From: Solea solea
Taxonomy: Eukaryota; Chordata; Actinopteri; Pleuronectiformes; Soleidae
Reading direction: 5' to 3'
Assembly (NCBI RefSeq): GCF_958295425.1
Contig: NC_081144.1
Span: 25,948,327-26,012,326 of the forward strand
Length of the DNA stretch: 64,000 nt
Of the stretch, positions 34,163 through 46,663 are shown one piece after another. The position numbers and the translations under genes are program-made. The notes below the pieces were generated by a model. The model saw only the letters and a program-made list of their open reading frames with translations. It was not told the origin of the DNA and searched no databases. How positions within the stretch are numbered: the stretch's first letter is position 1; every line of letters begins with the position of its first letter.

Positions 34163-36348
34163 AGTCTTGCGTCTTCACTTCCTGTAACAGCTGCAGATTA
34201 GAGCAGCTGTTGTGTGACATCAGTTCTATAGATAGTATTCATTTATTTCCTCACTTTTTTCTGACGCTGCATTTTTTTGCACATATCCATGTAAACATTT
34301 GTCTACTTTATAAGTTTGTAACGAAACTATCTCTTCATCTTAACAACAACATGTGTTTTCTGCTGCCACAAATGGACGAATGATGACATTTACGTCACCT
34401 CTGTAAAGATGACATATTTACATAAATCACTACAGCTGAGAACAGAGAAATAACAGAGAATCACAACCTAAACACAACAATAAGTTCAGTTTAAAAGACA
34501 AGAAATATAATATTATTAACATCTTTTTCACAGTATACATGAAATTAGTCAAATTAAATGCCAACATCCGGTTAAAATAAGTGGATTCTATGTAAGTGTT
34601 AGGGTAAGTACAGGGAGAAGAATGCAGCGGCACCATTATACACAAACACGGTGGAGTATTATGGCACAGCGGTCATTTCAACGGTAATAATCATTTACTC
34701 AGCATACGATGACCTGATAATCACAGGCATGAATGATACATCAGCAAATCAGCTTTAAAAATAAAAATGAAACATAAATCACGTTTGTCGTCGTCGAGCG
34801 GAGACAGAAGAGTTTCTAAGAAACTATAATTTACCGTTCACATCATTAACTCACGAGCCTGAAACATGTTTATTCACTCTGCTGCTGTAAACTCTGATGA
34901 CATGTCCGTGCGTTCCCGTCTACCTGGGGCAGCTCCTGTGCATGTTTCCCTGGTCATTATCTTCGCTGCGATTGGTGCATTTTCTTCATCAAGCACGTCT
35001 TTATTGTGGATAATGAAAATGAATGAGATGAGAGCAGAGGGGACGAGCTGCTGCACTGGTTTACTCTGTTCTCTTAATTAGACCTCCTCCAAATCCCCGA
35101 CGCTCCCGTCGGCAGAGTTTGACACGACCTGCTCTAATTGCGATCCTGCACAGATGTGATAGTGTGTATTTGCTGTAGGATAAGCAGATTAGGATGTTCT
35201 CCACGCACACATCTCAACCCGGGGGACACGGTGCAGTGGGAACGGCAGGAAATGTAGGAGGAAGTTGCTGGAGAGAATGAAGTGTGCGCGGGTAGTTGAG
35301 TGATGCAGCATCGATGGAATATTGAACCCGGTTTCCCCGGTGAGATTGCCGGACTGTTGTGATTGCCTTGAACTCTGAATTCACAAACAGAACTCCTGAA
35401 TAACACATTAGTGGAAATACACCACAGCTGGCCGTCCTTCAGCATCCTGTGTGCTCGAATGTTAAATCAAACCTCTGATCGACGGCATTCTCACGTCTGA
35501 GGGTTTAGAGACTGCAGCAGTGAAAGGGTTATGTACTTACATCCATTCATCCATTCATACATCCTCTCCTCTGACAGAGCGATGTAAGGTGCTACAAATA
35601 GAATCATTCCCCACTGAACCACGCTGACCTGGACACACCTGAGAAAAGCCTCAGCCAATCAGCAGACAGGACACATGTCACACAGATGGCCAGACACCAG
35701 AAGAAATAGGTCACATGCAACAAAGTCCCACTTCCACTGCGTTTGTCCTCAGTGGGAACGGATAGAACCTGCATTTATTCTGCTCAGTGACAGAAATCGA
35801 CGTCTTTTATTAGATCCACTTCAGATCAGCACACAACAGAACACAACACACAGATAAACAAGGCGTTTTCCATCGGCCTTCAAACAGCAATCTGAAATCC
35901 TTCACTTGTATTTTAAAGTGTCACACAGCAGGCTCAGGAAGCCAGGTCACACACAAACAAAGACTGGCAATGAAGACATTATGATTACATGAGGGTGAAA
36001 GTGTGAAGGCATGAGTGAAACTCTTTAGATGTTCTGTGTCCCACAATAATCCATTCATCAGTGTGAAGAAGACAAAAACCTTTCTAATGACACACATCTC
36101 CTTTCCTACCTACCTTGCTTTCTTCCTACTTCTCTACATTCCCAGCAACATACCAACCTTCTTAGCTTAGCTTAGTTTAGCTTAGCTACAGTAGCTTCCT
36201 GCCTAAATGAAAAATATGACTAAGTGAAACTTGCATGTGCTCAACTGTTGTCACTGCAGTGAAGTCCAGTGAGTTCACGTAGTTTTTGACCGATGGACTC
36301 TGACACTGTCGTCTTCATTTAGACGTGAAGATGACTCAGAAATAGAAT
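34163..36348. other. Long non-coding stretch, nothing recognised
   Basis: No supported gene. The small frames at 34866-35081, 35134-35445 and 35675-35857 have no domain. A few CCATTCAT units occur near 35540-35570 and CTTAG units near 36160-36190. Confidence 0.5.
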
Positions 36349-37774
36349 CATGTATTCATCTGTTCATGGTTCACTCAGTCATGTATTCATCAGTTCATGG
36401 TTCACTGTCATGTATTCATCAGTCCAGCTCCACTGTCATGTATTCATCAGTTCATGGTCCACTGTCATGTATTCATCAGTCCATGGTTCACTCAGTCATG
36501 TATTCATCAGTTCATGGTCCACTGTCATGTATTCATCAGTTCATGGTTCACTGTCATGTATTCATCAGTCCATGGTTCACTGTCATGTATTCATCAGTCC
36601 ATGGTTCACTCAGTCATGTATTCATCAGTTCATGGTTCACTGTCATGTATTCATCAGTCCATGGTTCACTGTCATGTATTCATCAGTCCATGGTTCACTC
36701 AGTCATGTATTCATCAGTTCATGGTTCACTGTCATGTATTCATCAGTCCATGGTTCACTGTCATGTATTCATCAGTTCATGGTTCACTGTTATGTATTCA
36801 TCAGTCCATGGTTCACTGTCATGTATTCCTCAGTTCATGGTCCACTGTCATGTATTCATCAGTTCATGGTTCACTGTCATGTATTCATCAGTCCATGGTT
36901 CACTGTCATGTATTCATCAGTTCATGGTTCACTCAGTCATATATTTATCAGTCCATGGTTCACTCAGTCATATATTCATCAGTTCATGGTCCACTGTCAT
37001 GTATTCATCAGTCCAGCTCCACTGTCATGTATTCATCAATCCAGCTCCACTGTCATGTATTCATCAGTTCATGGTCCACTGTCATGTATTCATCAGTTCA
37101 TGGTTCACTGTCATGTATTCATCAGTCCATGGTTCACTGCCATGTATTCATCAGTCCATCTTTCACTGTCATGTATTCATCAGTTCATGGTTCACTGTCA
37201 TGTATTCATCAGTCCATGGTTCACTGTCATGTATTCATCAGTCCATGGTTCACTCAGTCATGTATTCATCAGTCCATGGTTCACTCAGTTATGTATTCAT
37301 CAGTCTATGGTTCACTCAGTCATGTATTCATCAGTCTATGGTTCACTCAGTCATGTATTCATCAGTTCATGGTCCACTGTCATGTATTCATCAGTCCATG
37401 GTTCACTGTCATGTATTCATCAGTTCATGGTTAACTGTCATGTATTCATCAGTCCATGGTTCACTGTCATGTATTCATCAGTCCATGGTTCACTGTCATG
37501 TATTCATCAGTCCATGGTTCACTGTCATGTATTCATCAGTCCATGGTTCACTCAGTCATATATTTATCAGTCCATGGTTAACTCAGTCATGTATTCATCA
37601 GTCCATGGTTCACTCAGTCATGTATTCATCAGTCCATGGTTCACTCAGTCATGTATTCATCAGTCCATGGTTCACTCAGTCATGTATTCATCAGTCCATG
37701 GTTCACTCAGTCATGTATTCATCAGTCCATGGTTCACTCAGTTATGTATTCATCAGTCTATGGTTCACTCAGTC
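36349..37774. repeat. 29/31-bp minisatellite, about 1.43 kb
   Basis: The unit is CATGTATTCATCAGTCCATG plus GTTCACTGT (29 bp), or the 31-bp form ending GTTCACTCAGT. A few shorter units carry CCAGCTCCACTGT. 29-bp units dominate the left and middle, and 31-bp units form a run at 37560-37760. Every frame is free of stops, so three overlapping frames (515, 481 and 345 codons) cycle through MYSSVHGSLS, CIHQSMVHC and HVFISPWFT. These are not supported as genes: 29 and 31 are not multiples of 3, and the peptide changes frame by frame. Confidence 0.97.
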
Positions 37775-37971
37775 ATGCATAAAGACAGTGTCACACAATC
37801 TGAGAATTTAAATGAAACTGTTGTGAATACAAAATCCCACGTTAGGACAAACACACACACACACATGAATAATTCATGTGTACTCTGCTGTATATAACAT
37901 ACAAGTGTAGAAGTGCCCACACACACAAACACAAATATATTCATGCCATCATTACAGCGCTCATATGTTAT

Positions 37972-38002
<31 letters not shown>

Positions 38003-39597
38003 GGAAACAGATGTCATTTAGTCCAGTGTTGCCATGGATACTGCTCCAGCATTGGCCTAAAAGTGATGGGTGTGATGAGAGTGAGCGTTGCCATGTCTGC
38101 TGCTGTTTTCTCTGACATCATCATCATCATCATCATCAGAGACGGCGACGTTCACTCCAGCTTCTCAAAGTCACTCCTCAAGCGGCTTCATCAGCGGCTT
38201 CATCAGCGGCAGCAGGAGCTGAATGTGATTTTCTACTTTTGTCCCAGCGCGGCATTTTAATTTGAAAGGGATTGTCACAAAGACACAGAAGCTACTTCCT
38301 ACTAATAAAAGATATGTATTTATTTTTGATGGAATCTTTATTGAACCAGGTAAATCTCTTTTCCAAAGGTGACAGACCATACATTTATGTAACAGTGTAT
38401 TAAGTTCATTTACTTACAAACCTGTTTACTGGTTCCAGTTCGCATTATCATGCGTTTTAAAACCAGTTTTTGGTTTTGCAGACGAGACTGCACAGACTTT
38501 AAAAAGTCAAAGGCCTGACTAACAGGTGACAAACCATAATAATGGTCTCTGCTTAAAAATGATCAAATCCATTTGACAAGTTCCAAAGGTTCCATTTGAA
38601 CTTGGATCAACTCCTGTGTTCCTGCCTTGTTTTCATCCTACTTATCTAGATTATATCTATTCCCAGTGTTTGACCTGTGCTGGGATATTTTATCGAGTTT
38701 CCAGACGTGTAAAAGTGTAAAAGTGCAAACGTGCTCTTTGGTTTGACACGCGTGTGACGGTTGTCCTGACGACATCAGCATGTTGGACGAGAGTCTCAGC
38801 GAGGTGCAGCGAGTGAAGCAGAAGTTTCTTATCTGTCCTTCATCGTTCACTTGAACTTTTCTTCTCCCTGTTTTTTCAGAGTTAGGGGGACATAGTTTCC
38901 TGATGTCCTGTCCGTACTGACGAGGTGTGCAAACGTCATATAACGGCAAACTAAATGATGTTTTCACTCCTGAATGAATTATTATTTGTAAAGTGACGTA
39001 GTGTCACGCGGTGGTTTTCTACTTTTCCTCCATCTAATGAAATAATTAACAATAATTACACAAAACACAAATAAACATTGATTAAACGTGTAAAACAAAT
39101 GAATTGTTATTGAATGAATTATACTTCACTAAACTTCATTCTAATAATAAAAATGTATTGTATTTTACTTTCAATTTAGTTTCCCTGGTAACACAGACAC
39201 ATCTATATTATAACAATTCTAACCATAATTCTAACTAAACTTTGTTGTGGACAGGCTTTTATTGTGAAGAAATTTTAATAAATGAGGATTAGATTTGGAT
39301 CAAAACCACAAATGATAGATTTACTCGATATTTATACACAGGAGACGTTTAATTTGACAGGAAACATTCGTAGCTTCCTGTTGAATGTTTCTGTTTAGTA
39401 TGTTTCTTTCCCCTGAGACGAGGCAGCAGACAGGCCCGCCCTGATGAGAGCGCTGCTCCTTTATTAACCTGCAGTGATTGCTTCTCATCGTAATCAGCCG
39501 ACAAGATTCAAATGGAAAAGAAGACAAACGCCCTCGAAAAGGAGATTAAAATAATAACAAATCTGAGAGTTTCTCACACCAATGATCTGTGAGCTGC
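37775..39597. other. Non-coding stretch with CA and ATC microsatellites
   Basis: CA-rich tracts at about 37850-37866 and 37973-38003, and (ATC)n at 38116-38139. A segment near 38317-38350 (TTTATTGAACCAGGTAAATC) resembles a LINE-derived end. No gene recognised. Confidence 0.45.
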
Positions 39598-40042
39598 CTC
39601 ATGTCGTTGTTCATGTCGTTGTTCATGTCGTTGTTCATGTTGTCGTTTATGTCGTTGTTGTTCATGTCGTTGTTCATGTTGTCGTTTATGTCGTTGTTGT
39701 TCATGTCGTTGTTGTTCATGTCGTTGTCCATGTCGTAGTTCATGTCGTCGCTCATGTCGTCGTTCATGTCGTCGTTTATTTCGTAGTTCATGTCGTCGTT
39801 CATGCCGTCGTTCATGTCGTAGTTCATGTCGTCGTTCAGGTCATCGTTTATGCCGTAGTTCATGTCGTCGTTCATGCCGTCGTTTATGCCGTAGTTCATG
39901 TCGTCGTTCATGTCGTTGTTCATGTCGTCGTTTATTTCGTAGTTCATGTCGTCGTTCATGCCGTCGTTTATGCCGTAGTTCATGTCGTCGTTCATGTCGT
40001 TGTTCATGTCGTTGTTCATGTCGTTGTTCATGTCGTTCATGT
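39598..40042. repeat. 12-bp minisatellite (TTCATGTCGTTG), about 445 bp
   Basis: 12-bp units with GTCGTT, GTCGTC, GTAGTT and TTTATG variants plus some 15-bp units. A loose super-period from TTTATTTCGTAG and TTTATGCCGTAG units is visible. The 169- and 171-codon frames (HVVVHVV sense, MNDDMNYGIND antisense) are array artefacts. Confidence 0.95.
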
Positions 40043-40469
40043 GGATCCCAAACCAGGTCAAAGGTCAAAGGTCAAAATCTTTCCCATTTAAGATCCACAA
40101 AGCTTTTAAAGAGTTAATGGGAAAAAAACTGTAGTTCAGTTGAGGCCTTGTAAAGTAAAGTGTGTGTGTGTGTGTGAGTGGAAAAGTGCGTCTGCTCAGT
40201 GTAAACGTGCTGTAGCTCAGTGACACTGCAGCAGAGCGAGGTTTTGAATATTTTACTTGTGTTATTATTGTTATCTGTTGTGTTGTTGTTGTTGTACTTT
40301 TATCACCAGTGTTGTAATGTAACAAAGTACAAATCATTTTCACGTATCTGTACTTCCTTATTTATATTTCTGATAACATTTACTTTTAACCATCTTAGTT
40401 GCTACAAAATAAAAGTTGAGTACAAACATAATGCCTGTTTGTTGTCGCTAGTTGTTTTTAGCGGCACCA
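40043..40469. other. Non-coding stretch, nothing recognised
   Basis: AT-rich with a short GT run at about 40161-40177. No gene recognised. Confidence 0.45.
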
Positions 40470-40722
40470 GCTGTTAGCCACTCAGCTCTGTTAGCCGCTC
40501 AGTTGTTAGCCACTCAGCCGTTAGCCGCTCAGTTGTTAGCCACTGAGCTGTTAGCCGCTCAGTTGTTAGTCGCTCAGCTGTTAGCCGCTCAGTTGTTAGC
40601 CACTCAGCTCCTCAGTTGTTAGCCGCTCAGCTGTTAGCTCCTCAGTTGTTAGCCACTCAGCTGTTAGCTCCTCAGTTGTTAGCCGCTCAGCTGTTAGCTC
40701 CTCAGTTGTTAGCCGCTAAGCT
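40470..40722. repeat. 15-bp minisatellite (TGTTAGCCGCTCAGT)
   Basis: 15-bp units with CCACTC and CTCCTC variants and a few shortened copies. Alternating CAGT|TGTTAG and CAGC|TGTTAG units suggest a 30-bp dimeric period. Confidence 0.93.
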
Positions 40723-40904
40723 GTGGACTTAAAACACAGCAGCGGTACGTTGTTTACTGTGTCAGACACCGAGGCTCTGGTCTCCGGGTTTCTGTTGCAC
40801 ATGCCGGACGCCGAGTTTCAGCTGTCAGCTGAGCGGCGAACCAGTGATATACCGGTTGTTAGAAGTTGTTCACCTGTACCTATTATTATGATTTTATTGT
40901 TAAG

Positions 40905-41477
40905 AAGCTGACAAGAAGGCTCTGGAAAGAGTCAGAAAGTCGGCACAGGGCACCATAGGAGTGCAGCTGTCCTCTCTGTCAGACATCTACGACACCAGGT
41001 GTCTGCGCAGAGCCACCAGCATCACCTGTGACAGCTCACACCCTGGGCACAGCCTGTTCTCACTGTTGCCCTCAGGAAAGAGGTACAGGTCCATCCAGGC
41101 CCGTACCTCTAGGTTTGCAAACACCTTTTATCCAAGTGCAATAAGAGTGCTTAACACTAAGTAACTCTTCCAATCTGTTAGTGCAATATTCTTACACTTC
41201 GTACCCGTGCAATATACACACCCCACATACATCCATTCTGCTGTACAATGTACAATGTACTGTATCATATACTGCATATTTCCCTTACTGGCTCCCACTG
41301 TAAATACTTTGAATACTTTCATTTTACATATCCTTCTAATTTTGTCGAAGGTGTTGGTGCACTGTTGTTTTTTTCTTCTACTCTTATCGCTTTACTTGCA
41401 CTACTAGAGCTGTCCTTTAATCTCGTTGTACATTGTATAACGACAATAAAGGTGATTCTGATTCTGATTCTGATTAA
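40905..41477 (+). mobile_element. 5'-truncated LINE, ORF2 C-terminus and 3' UTR
   Basis: Frame 40961-41164 encodes LSDIYDTRCLRRATSITC, then HPGHSLFSLLPSGKRYRSI, then FANTFYPSAIRVLN and a stop. This is the conserved ORF2 C-terminal region of fish L2/Rex-Babar-like LINEs. Upstream residues (ADKKALERV) are still readable in the preceding 50 bp. An AT-rich 3' UTR ends in GACAATAAAGGTGATTCTGA and a TTCTGA hexamer tail. It is dead because most of ORF2 is missing, but the tail is well preserved. Confidence 0.75.
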
Positions 41478-42150
41478 CACTTTTACTGCTAATACTTTAG
41501 TACATGTTATGTCAGAAAATGACTTTTGATACTTAAGTACAGTAAATGTCAGGTACTTTTACACAAGTAATATTCTAAAGGTTACTTGAAAAAGGTTAAA
41601 AGAAAAGTCGCTCACTGTCTGAAAACTACTGGATCAAAAGGTGAGGGCGGGGTTTACATTTGATTCAAAGACATGAGCTCATACAAATCGGTGGTTTTTC
41701 ACAAACAGAGACGTTTGATTGTGGAGACAAAACACTCATGTTTTAAAATAACATCCATTTCCATTATAATACACTCATCATCCTCTCATAGGAGGCACAT
41801 GATGCTCGGTGAGCTCCAGAATCAATTAAAACGCTCTTGTTCACCACGTCAGCATTTATTGACTCCACAGTTTAAATCACATCATGTTTCTGAAGCAGGG
41901 ACAGAGTTGATTCTCCTGCTGTGTTCATCAACAAGACATTCACAAACCTGATTAAACTGGTTTCAAATGAGTGACCTTCACTAAAAAGCAACAGAACTGA
42001 CAGAAGAGGGATTTTAAAAACACGTGGAAAAATTGCTTTTTAATGTGTATTCAAAGTGATAGTTCTGGGATTTTTGAAGCTGCTCGCACATCTGCAAACT
42101 GTGAAGTTGCAGATGTGTGTGTCATGAAGTTTGTGTTGCTTTGTGATCCG
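41478..42150. other. Non-coding stretch, nothing recognised
   Basis: No gene or repeat family recognised. Confidence 0.45.
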
Positions 42151-42337
42151 CTCACTCTCTCACACCAAAGTCCATGGAGAAAATCAGCGACTTTACATCA
42201 CACACACACACACACAGGAGTTGTTGATCCACTGCCGCCTCCATCACTCAGATTAAATGTGTTGTTTTTGTATCTCAGTGACACAGACTCGCCACACGAG
42301 GCAGCAGAGGAAAATCCCTGAGGTGTGGGAGAGTGAG
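42151..42337. mobile_element. Inverted-repeat element (CTCACTCTCTCACACC ends), complete copy
   Basis: The left end CTCACTCTCTCACACC (42151-42166) is inverse to GGTGTGGGAGAGTGAG (42322-42337) with one mismatch, giving a 187-bp element. It has an internal CA run and no coding capacity. Its segment 42218-42250 is the unoccupied counterpart of the hAT insertion at 21321-21389. Confidence 0.6.
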
Positions 42338-42579
42338 TGCTTTACAAAGAGACACAAACGTCAGTTTCCTGGAGGAAAAGTCTTTTAAACGTGAGATAAA
42401 GACGTCATTCTTAGGAAAGGAGACGCTTTTTTTATGAAGCAAATTAATGTTTCACTTCCTCACACACACACACAGACACACACACACATTTACTACAGCT
42501 GTACAGACAACACGCTGCTGTTTGCTCTGCTGTGAGGGCAAGAGTGTGTGTGTGTGTATGTGTGTGTGCATGCGTACGT
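42338..42579. other. Non-coding stretch with CA/GT microsatellites
   Basis: CA-rich at 42461-42489 and GT-rich at about 42544-42566. No gene. Confidence 0.5.
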
Positions 42580-42857
42580 GTGCAGATATTACTAATGTTG
42601 TGGGGACCTAAAACTGTTTACACAGTCACATTATGGGGACTTGTCTTCCTTGTGGGGACAAAAATCAAGCCCAACGTAAATGATTACATTTTAAGGTGAA
42701 GATTTGTTTTAAGGTTAGGTTGAGGTTAGGGTTAGGATTAGGATTAGGCCAGTAGTAATTGTGGTTAAGGTTAGAGTAAGTCTCCAGGAAATGAATGTAA
42801 GTCAATGCAATGTCCCCTCAAGTCATGAATGTCCAATGTGTGTGTGTGTGTGTGCGG
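42580..42857. mobile_element. Dispersed fish repeat with GT flanks and telomere-like GGTTAG core
   Basis: GTTGTGGGGACCTAAAACTG, TTATGGGGACTTGTCTTCC, a TTAAGGTTAGG...GGGTTAGGATTAGG core (about 42710-42750) and CAGGAAATGAATGTAAGTCA are followed by a GT run. I recognise this as an abundant dispersed fish element with GGGGAC inverted blocks. The superfamily is uncertain. A distant relative may lie at 17290-17450. Confidence 0.5.
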
Positions 42858-43099
42858 GGAAAGTCAGTCACCTGTAGAATAACAAACCCCTGACTGCTGT
42901 GGCCTGAGGAGCAGAGTGATGAAGGACTCAGCATCAGCTCTTATGTAATATAGACATGAACCCAGTGGAGGTAAATCTGTCCTGATATCATGAATTTCTT
43001 CTGCATGTTCATTGAATGTGTGTTTGAGCTCGTGCTCATGTTGAGCAGAGCTTCATGGTTGTAAGACGTCTTCAGTCCAGGACTGGTCCCTGCTGTAGT
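42858..43099. other. Non-coding stretch, nothing recognised
   Basis: No feature recognised. Confidence 0.4.
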
Positions 43100-43760
43100 T
43101 CTCTGAAGACCAGCTCATCCTCGTATTTGTCTTTGCTAACTAAGATTTGGAGTTTAATGACTTCATTTTGTCTTGACTCATATTTGTTTTCAGCAACTCT
43201 GATTAAAGACTCATTGATTGTCTCAACTGTGACCTGACTGTTATTAGTTTAATGTAGAATTAAGTTTGGGTTCGACTGATCTGACTTTGTCTTGAATTAA
43301 AAGAATCATATCGGATGTTTTCAGTAACATTGTCTAGACTTGTGTCTTCTAGACTCGTTGACCTCTCGTTGAAGTGACCAAACTTTCCCTTGAGTCAGTG
43401 AACTTTGAGTGGACCTCACTTGTCCTCACTTGTCCACACTTGGAGTTAAGTGACTCAGTTTTGTCTCAAACTCGTTTTGTGATTTGACTGAAATTTGAAC
43501 TGAGCCAAGTTGTCTTGAGGTTTGAGGTTCACTTCCCTAACTTTGACTTTGAATCTCACATTCGTCTTTGGAGACTTTGAGGGTGTATGACTCACTTTAA
43601 TCTTAACTGTGAAGATTCGAAGTTGTGTAGTCGTAACTCAACTGTGAAACAAACGACTTTCTTTGGAGACTCTGGAGATCAAAACATGACTTTAATGGAC
43701 CTGACGAGTTTGAGGTTAAGTGGCTCAACTTTGACTAAACTCTAGACTTCTTTGGCGGTT
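43100..43760. repeat. Highly degenerate GACTTG/TTGACT-type low-complexity region
   Basis: Words such as TTTGACT, GACTTG, TTGTCTTGA, GTGACT and CTCAACTTTGAC recur without strict period over about 660 bp. The composition looks like an ancient, mutation-eroded tandem array of a short GACTTGA-like unit. No open frame of interest. Confidence 0.4.
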
Positions 43761-46663
43761 TTAGTGAATCAGCTACGACGCTGCTTTCCAAACATATGCT
43801 GCTCCCCTGGTTTCCTGATGAGAACCCGCTCAGTTTGGCATCAGCCGACAAAAAGCGTGACATTCTCTGGGTTTGGAACGGGTGCAGGATCTGCTGTCTT
43901 CATCTGTTTGTGTGCTGGGATGCAGCCCAGCCTCCACCGGCCGTCTACACCGACACTCTCGCTGAACAGTAGACAAACAGGCTGCCAAGTCACCGAGGCT
44001 AAACTCCAGCAGAGCCGGAGCCAGAATCCCCACAGGAAGAGTTCAGGATCCTGACGGGGATCAGACAAACTCATAATTCTGATCACTTAGCAAACAAACA
44101 CATGCAGATGTCTGGAGAAGTAAAGTTTTTCATTTGAATGTGTGTGTGTGTGTGTTGGAACTCACAGAGGAAGTAAAGAGCTGCTTTAACACAACATGGT
44201 TGGAAAATGACTTTTGTGACGCTTCTTATTCTTTCTTTACCGCAAAATCAGAACAAATATGAGCAACATTCTAGTATTCTGACATTATTACAGTGTGTTC
44301 TGAAGCCATGTCAAGTCACTTTCTATTGATAAATAAGAAATGTTGAGATGAAGTTGACATGTTAATCATTTCCCTCTCAGAGGCTTTGACAGGTGTCGTT
44401 GCCACGTCGTCAAAGACTTTTACATTTCTTCAGATCGACAGTAGACACATGCTAAGCATTAGCACTAAGCTAGGTGAAAGTCTGAGCTCCACAGAATTTT
44501 AATATCAGCGTCTTCACATGATTACAGCGAGCAGGTGACCATGAAACGTTATTCATCACTGACTGGAAAAAAAAGAAGCCTCTGTGCAGTGTCACTCTGT
44601 GTGTGTGTGTGTGTGGGACAGTCAGGGACAGTCAGGGACAGCAGCTGCAGAGGGAGAGCAGCATTTTTTGGATATAAATGAAGTTTATCACATATTCAAA
44701 TTTCTAATGTCAACAACCAATGAGCACTGAAAAGACTCATCATGTGACATGTTTCCGCCCAGTGGAACAGTTCGGCTTTCGTAAGAATTCTTTGGCGTTT
44801 GCATTCAGAACAGAACCAGATGTCATTGTTCGTTGTCGTCGCGGTTCGTTGTCGTCATTTCAAGAAAAAGAAGAAACAAAAGTCTGTTTCCGTGCTCATG
44901 AAAAGCAGCAGGGGGCAGTAAAGGGATGACGTTTTGTTCAATCTGTGAGGATAATAATTGCACAGTGACCTCGGCGGCACCGGTGTCGTTCATTTTTCAG
45001 GATCTTTTCCTGCCAACATGGCCGTGTAAACAAACTCTGAGGCCACAGAGACTTCACAGCGGTTTGCTGCTCCTGCTTCTCATCATCTCACACAGAGATT
45101 TGCTCTGAGAGCTTTTCCACTGCAGCTTTTTTTTGTTCTGCTATGCAGTCGATGTAGAGACGACGGCCAGAGTCTGAGGAGCGTTATACTGCAGCTCAGC
45201 ACAATATGATTTTAAACCTGTTTATTTATTGATTTCTGTGCGGGTGAATGGAGATCGCCTGAGCTGATGTTTTCCATTATTTAAGTGTGATATCTTTATT
45301 GTACTGTGGTGTGTTTCTGTTCGAGTGGAATCACAAAGAACTTCTCTGGAGAACCAAGAACCAACTGTGAACCACAGTAGAACCAACACAGAGTCATTTA
45401 CACTGACTTGCACTGATTTTTGATCAATTGACCACATCTGTGTGTCGCCCACTGGTGGCCATTCAAGAGAATTCCCTTTTCACACACTTCATTTTCTGGA
45501 CTCAGCCACGACATCCATGTTTTCATATAAACTGTCTACATGAGCGAGTGTTGTTCGTGATATTATGGGATGTTTTGTTGCTACGCTCGATCATTTATCT
45601 TTGAATATTTCATGTGGTAATTCAGTGACCTGAGAGTGGACTTTAAATAGTCATGAGTGTGGAAATGTTGTATAATTTAAGAGTGTTGTGTTAATTACAG
45701 ATCGTGATCGTGTCTTTTGTTTTCCTCCAACTTTAAAGGCTCAGACTCTGAAAGCATCAGCGGGGACAGACTGTGTTTAAGTTACGATCAAAATAAACCT
45801 TTAATGGGATTTCCTGACTCCACACAGGAGCCTTGCTACAGAACATTTGAAACACTTTCTCGACAAAGATTTGAAATGTAAAATGTGCACACAATTAAGA
45901 AAGACGGTGCCCCTGGGTTTTTTTTAGCTACACCCCTGCAGGAATATATACATATATATATATATATAACCTGAGCATAACGTCAGTGAGATCTACCTGA
46001 ACAACAATAACAATAATAATAATAACAATAATAAAGATAATAATGATGATAAGATATGACGTTAGCAGCAGAAACAAACAAACAAATGTATTTATTTCTC
46101 GTCTAAAGGAGCTTAAATGAATCTGAAATTGTATTTATTTGTTATTGTTAGTGTGATTATTTTCCATGAGTGACTCACTAATCCTGTTTGGATTACATTA
46201 TACATTATTCATTGATCCCACACCGAGCACATTCCCTTATAACTGCAGAAAGAAAACCTCAAAAAGGTCAGGAGTCGACGAGCAACAAGTAAAAAAAAAT
46301 CAAGCAATAAAGTAAGATAAAATACAGCAATATAAAAATGAGCAAAAAATAGTATAAAATGTCAGAATATAAAAACTAGAATAGGAGGAGCTATAACATA
46401 AGAATATCAAATAAAATTACTAAAAACGTTGTGATGATAAAACTGAAAAAGAACCAGAAATGAACGTATAATAAAAAAACATTGACACTATAGAATCCTT
46501 TTTAAACAAAATAACAGAATGTTTTTCAAACTCATGAATGAATAAATATAATGTGAAAGATTATTAAACTTTACCCAAAAAAGCCAAAACAAAGAAGACT
46601 GAGTACGTTTCAGTGGGAAAGTTAGAGATAATCCAACGTTTAATACTTTCTGTTTTCTTCACT
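43761..46663. other. Long non-coding stretch, nothing recognised
   Basis: No supported gene. The 100-codon frame at 43752-44054 and the antisense ones over it have no recognisable domain. Small repeats: GT at 44140-44157 and 44598-44614, TA at 45944-45969, and AAT around 46002-46035. 46190-46420 resembles an AT-rich LINE 3' UTR in reverse (low confidence). Confidence 0.5.

Noticed and set aside
36350..37897. 515-codon open frame
   Set aside because: It lies wholly in the 29/31-bp array. All three frames are open and the peptide is set by frame cycling.
42710..42750. Interstitial telomere (GGTTAG-rich)
   Set aside because: The units are imperfect and lie inside a dispersed repeat that contains this motif itself.
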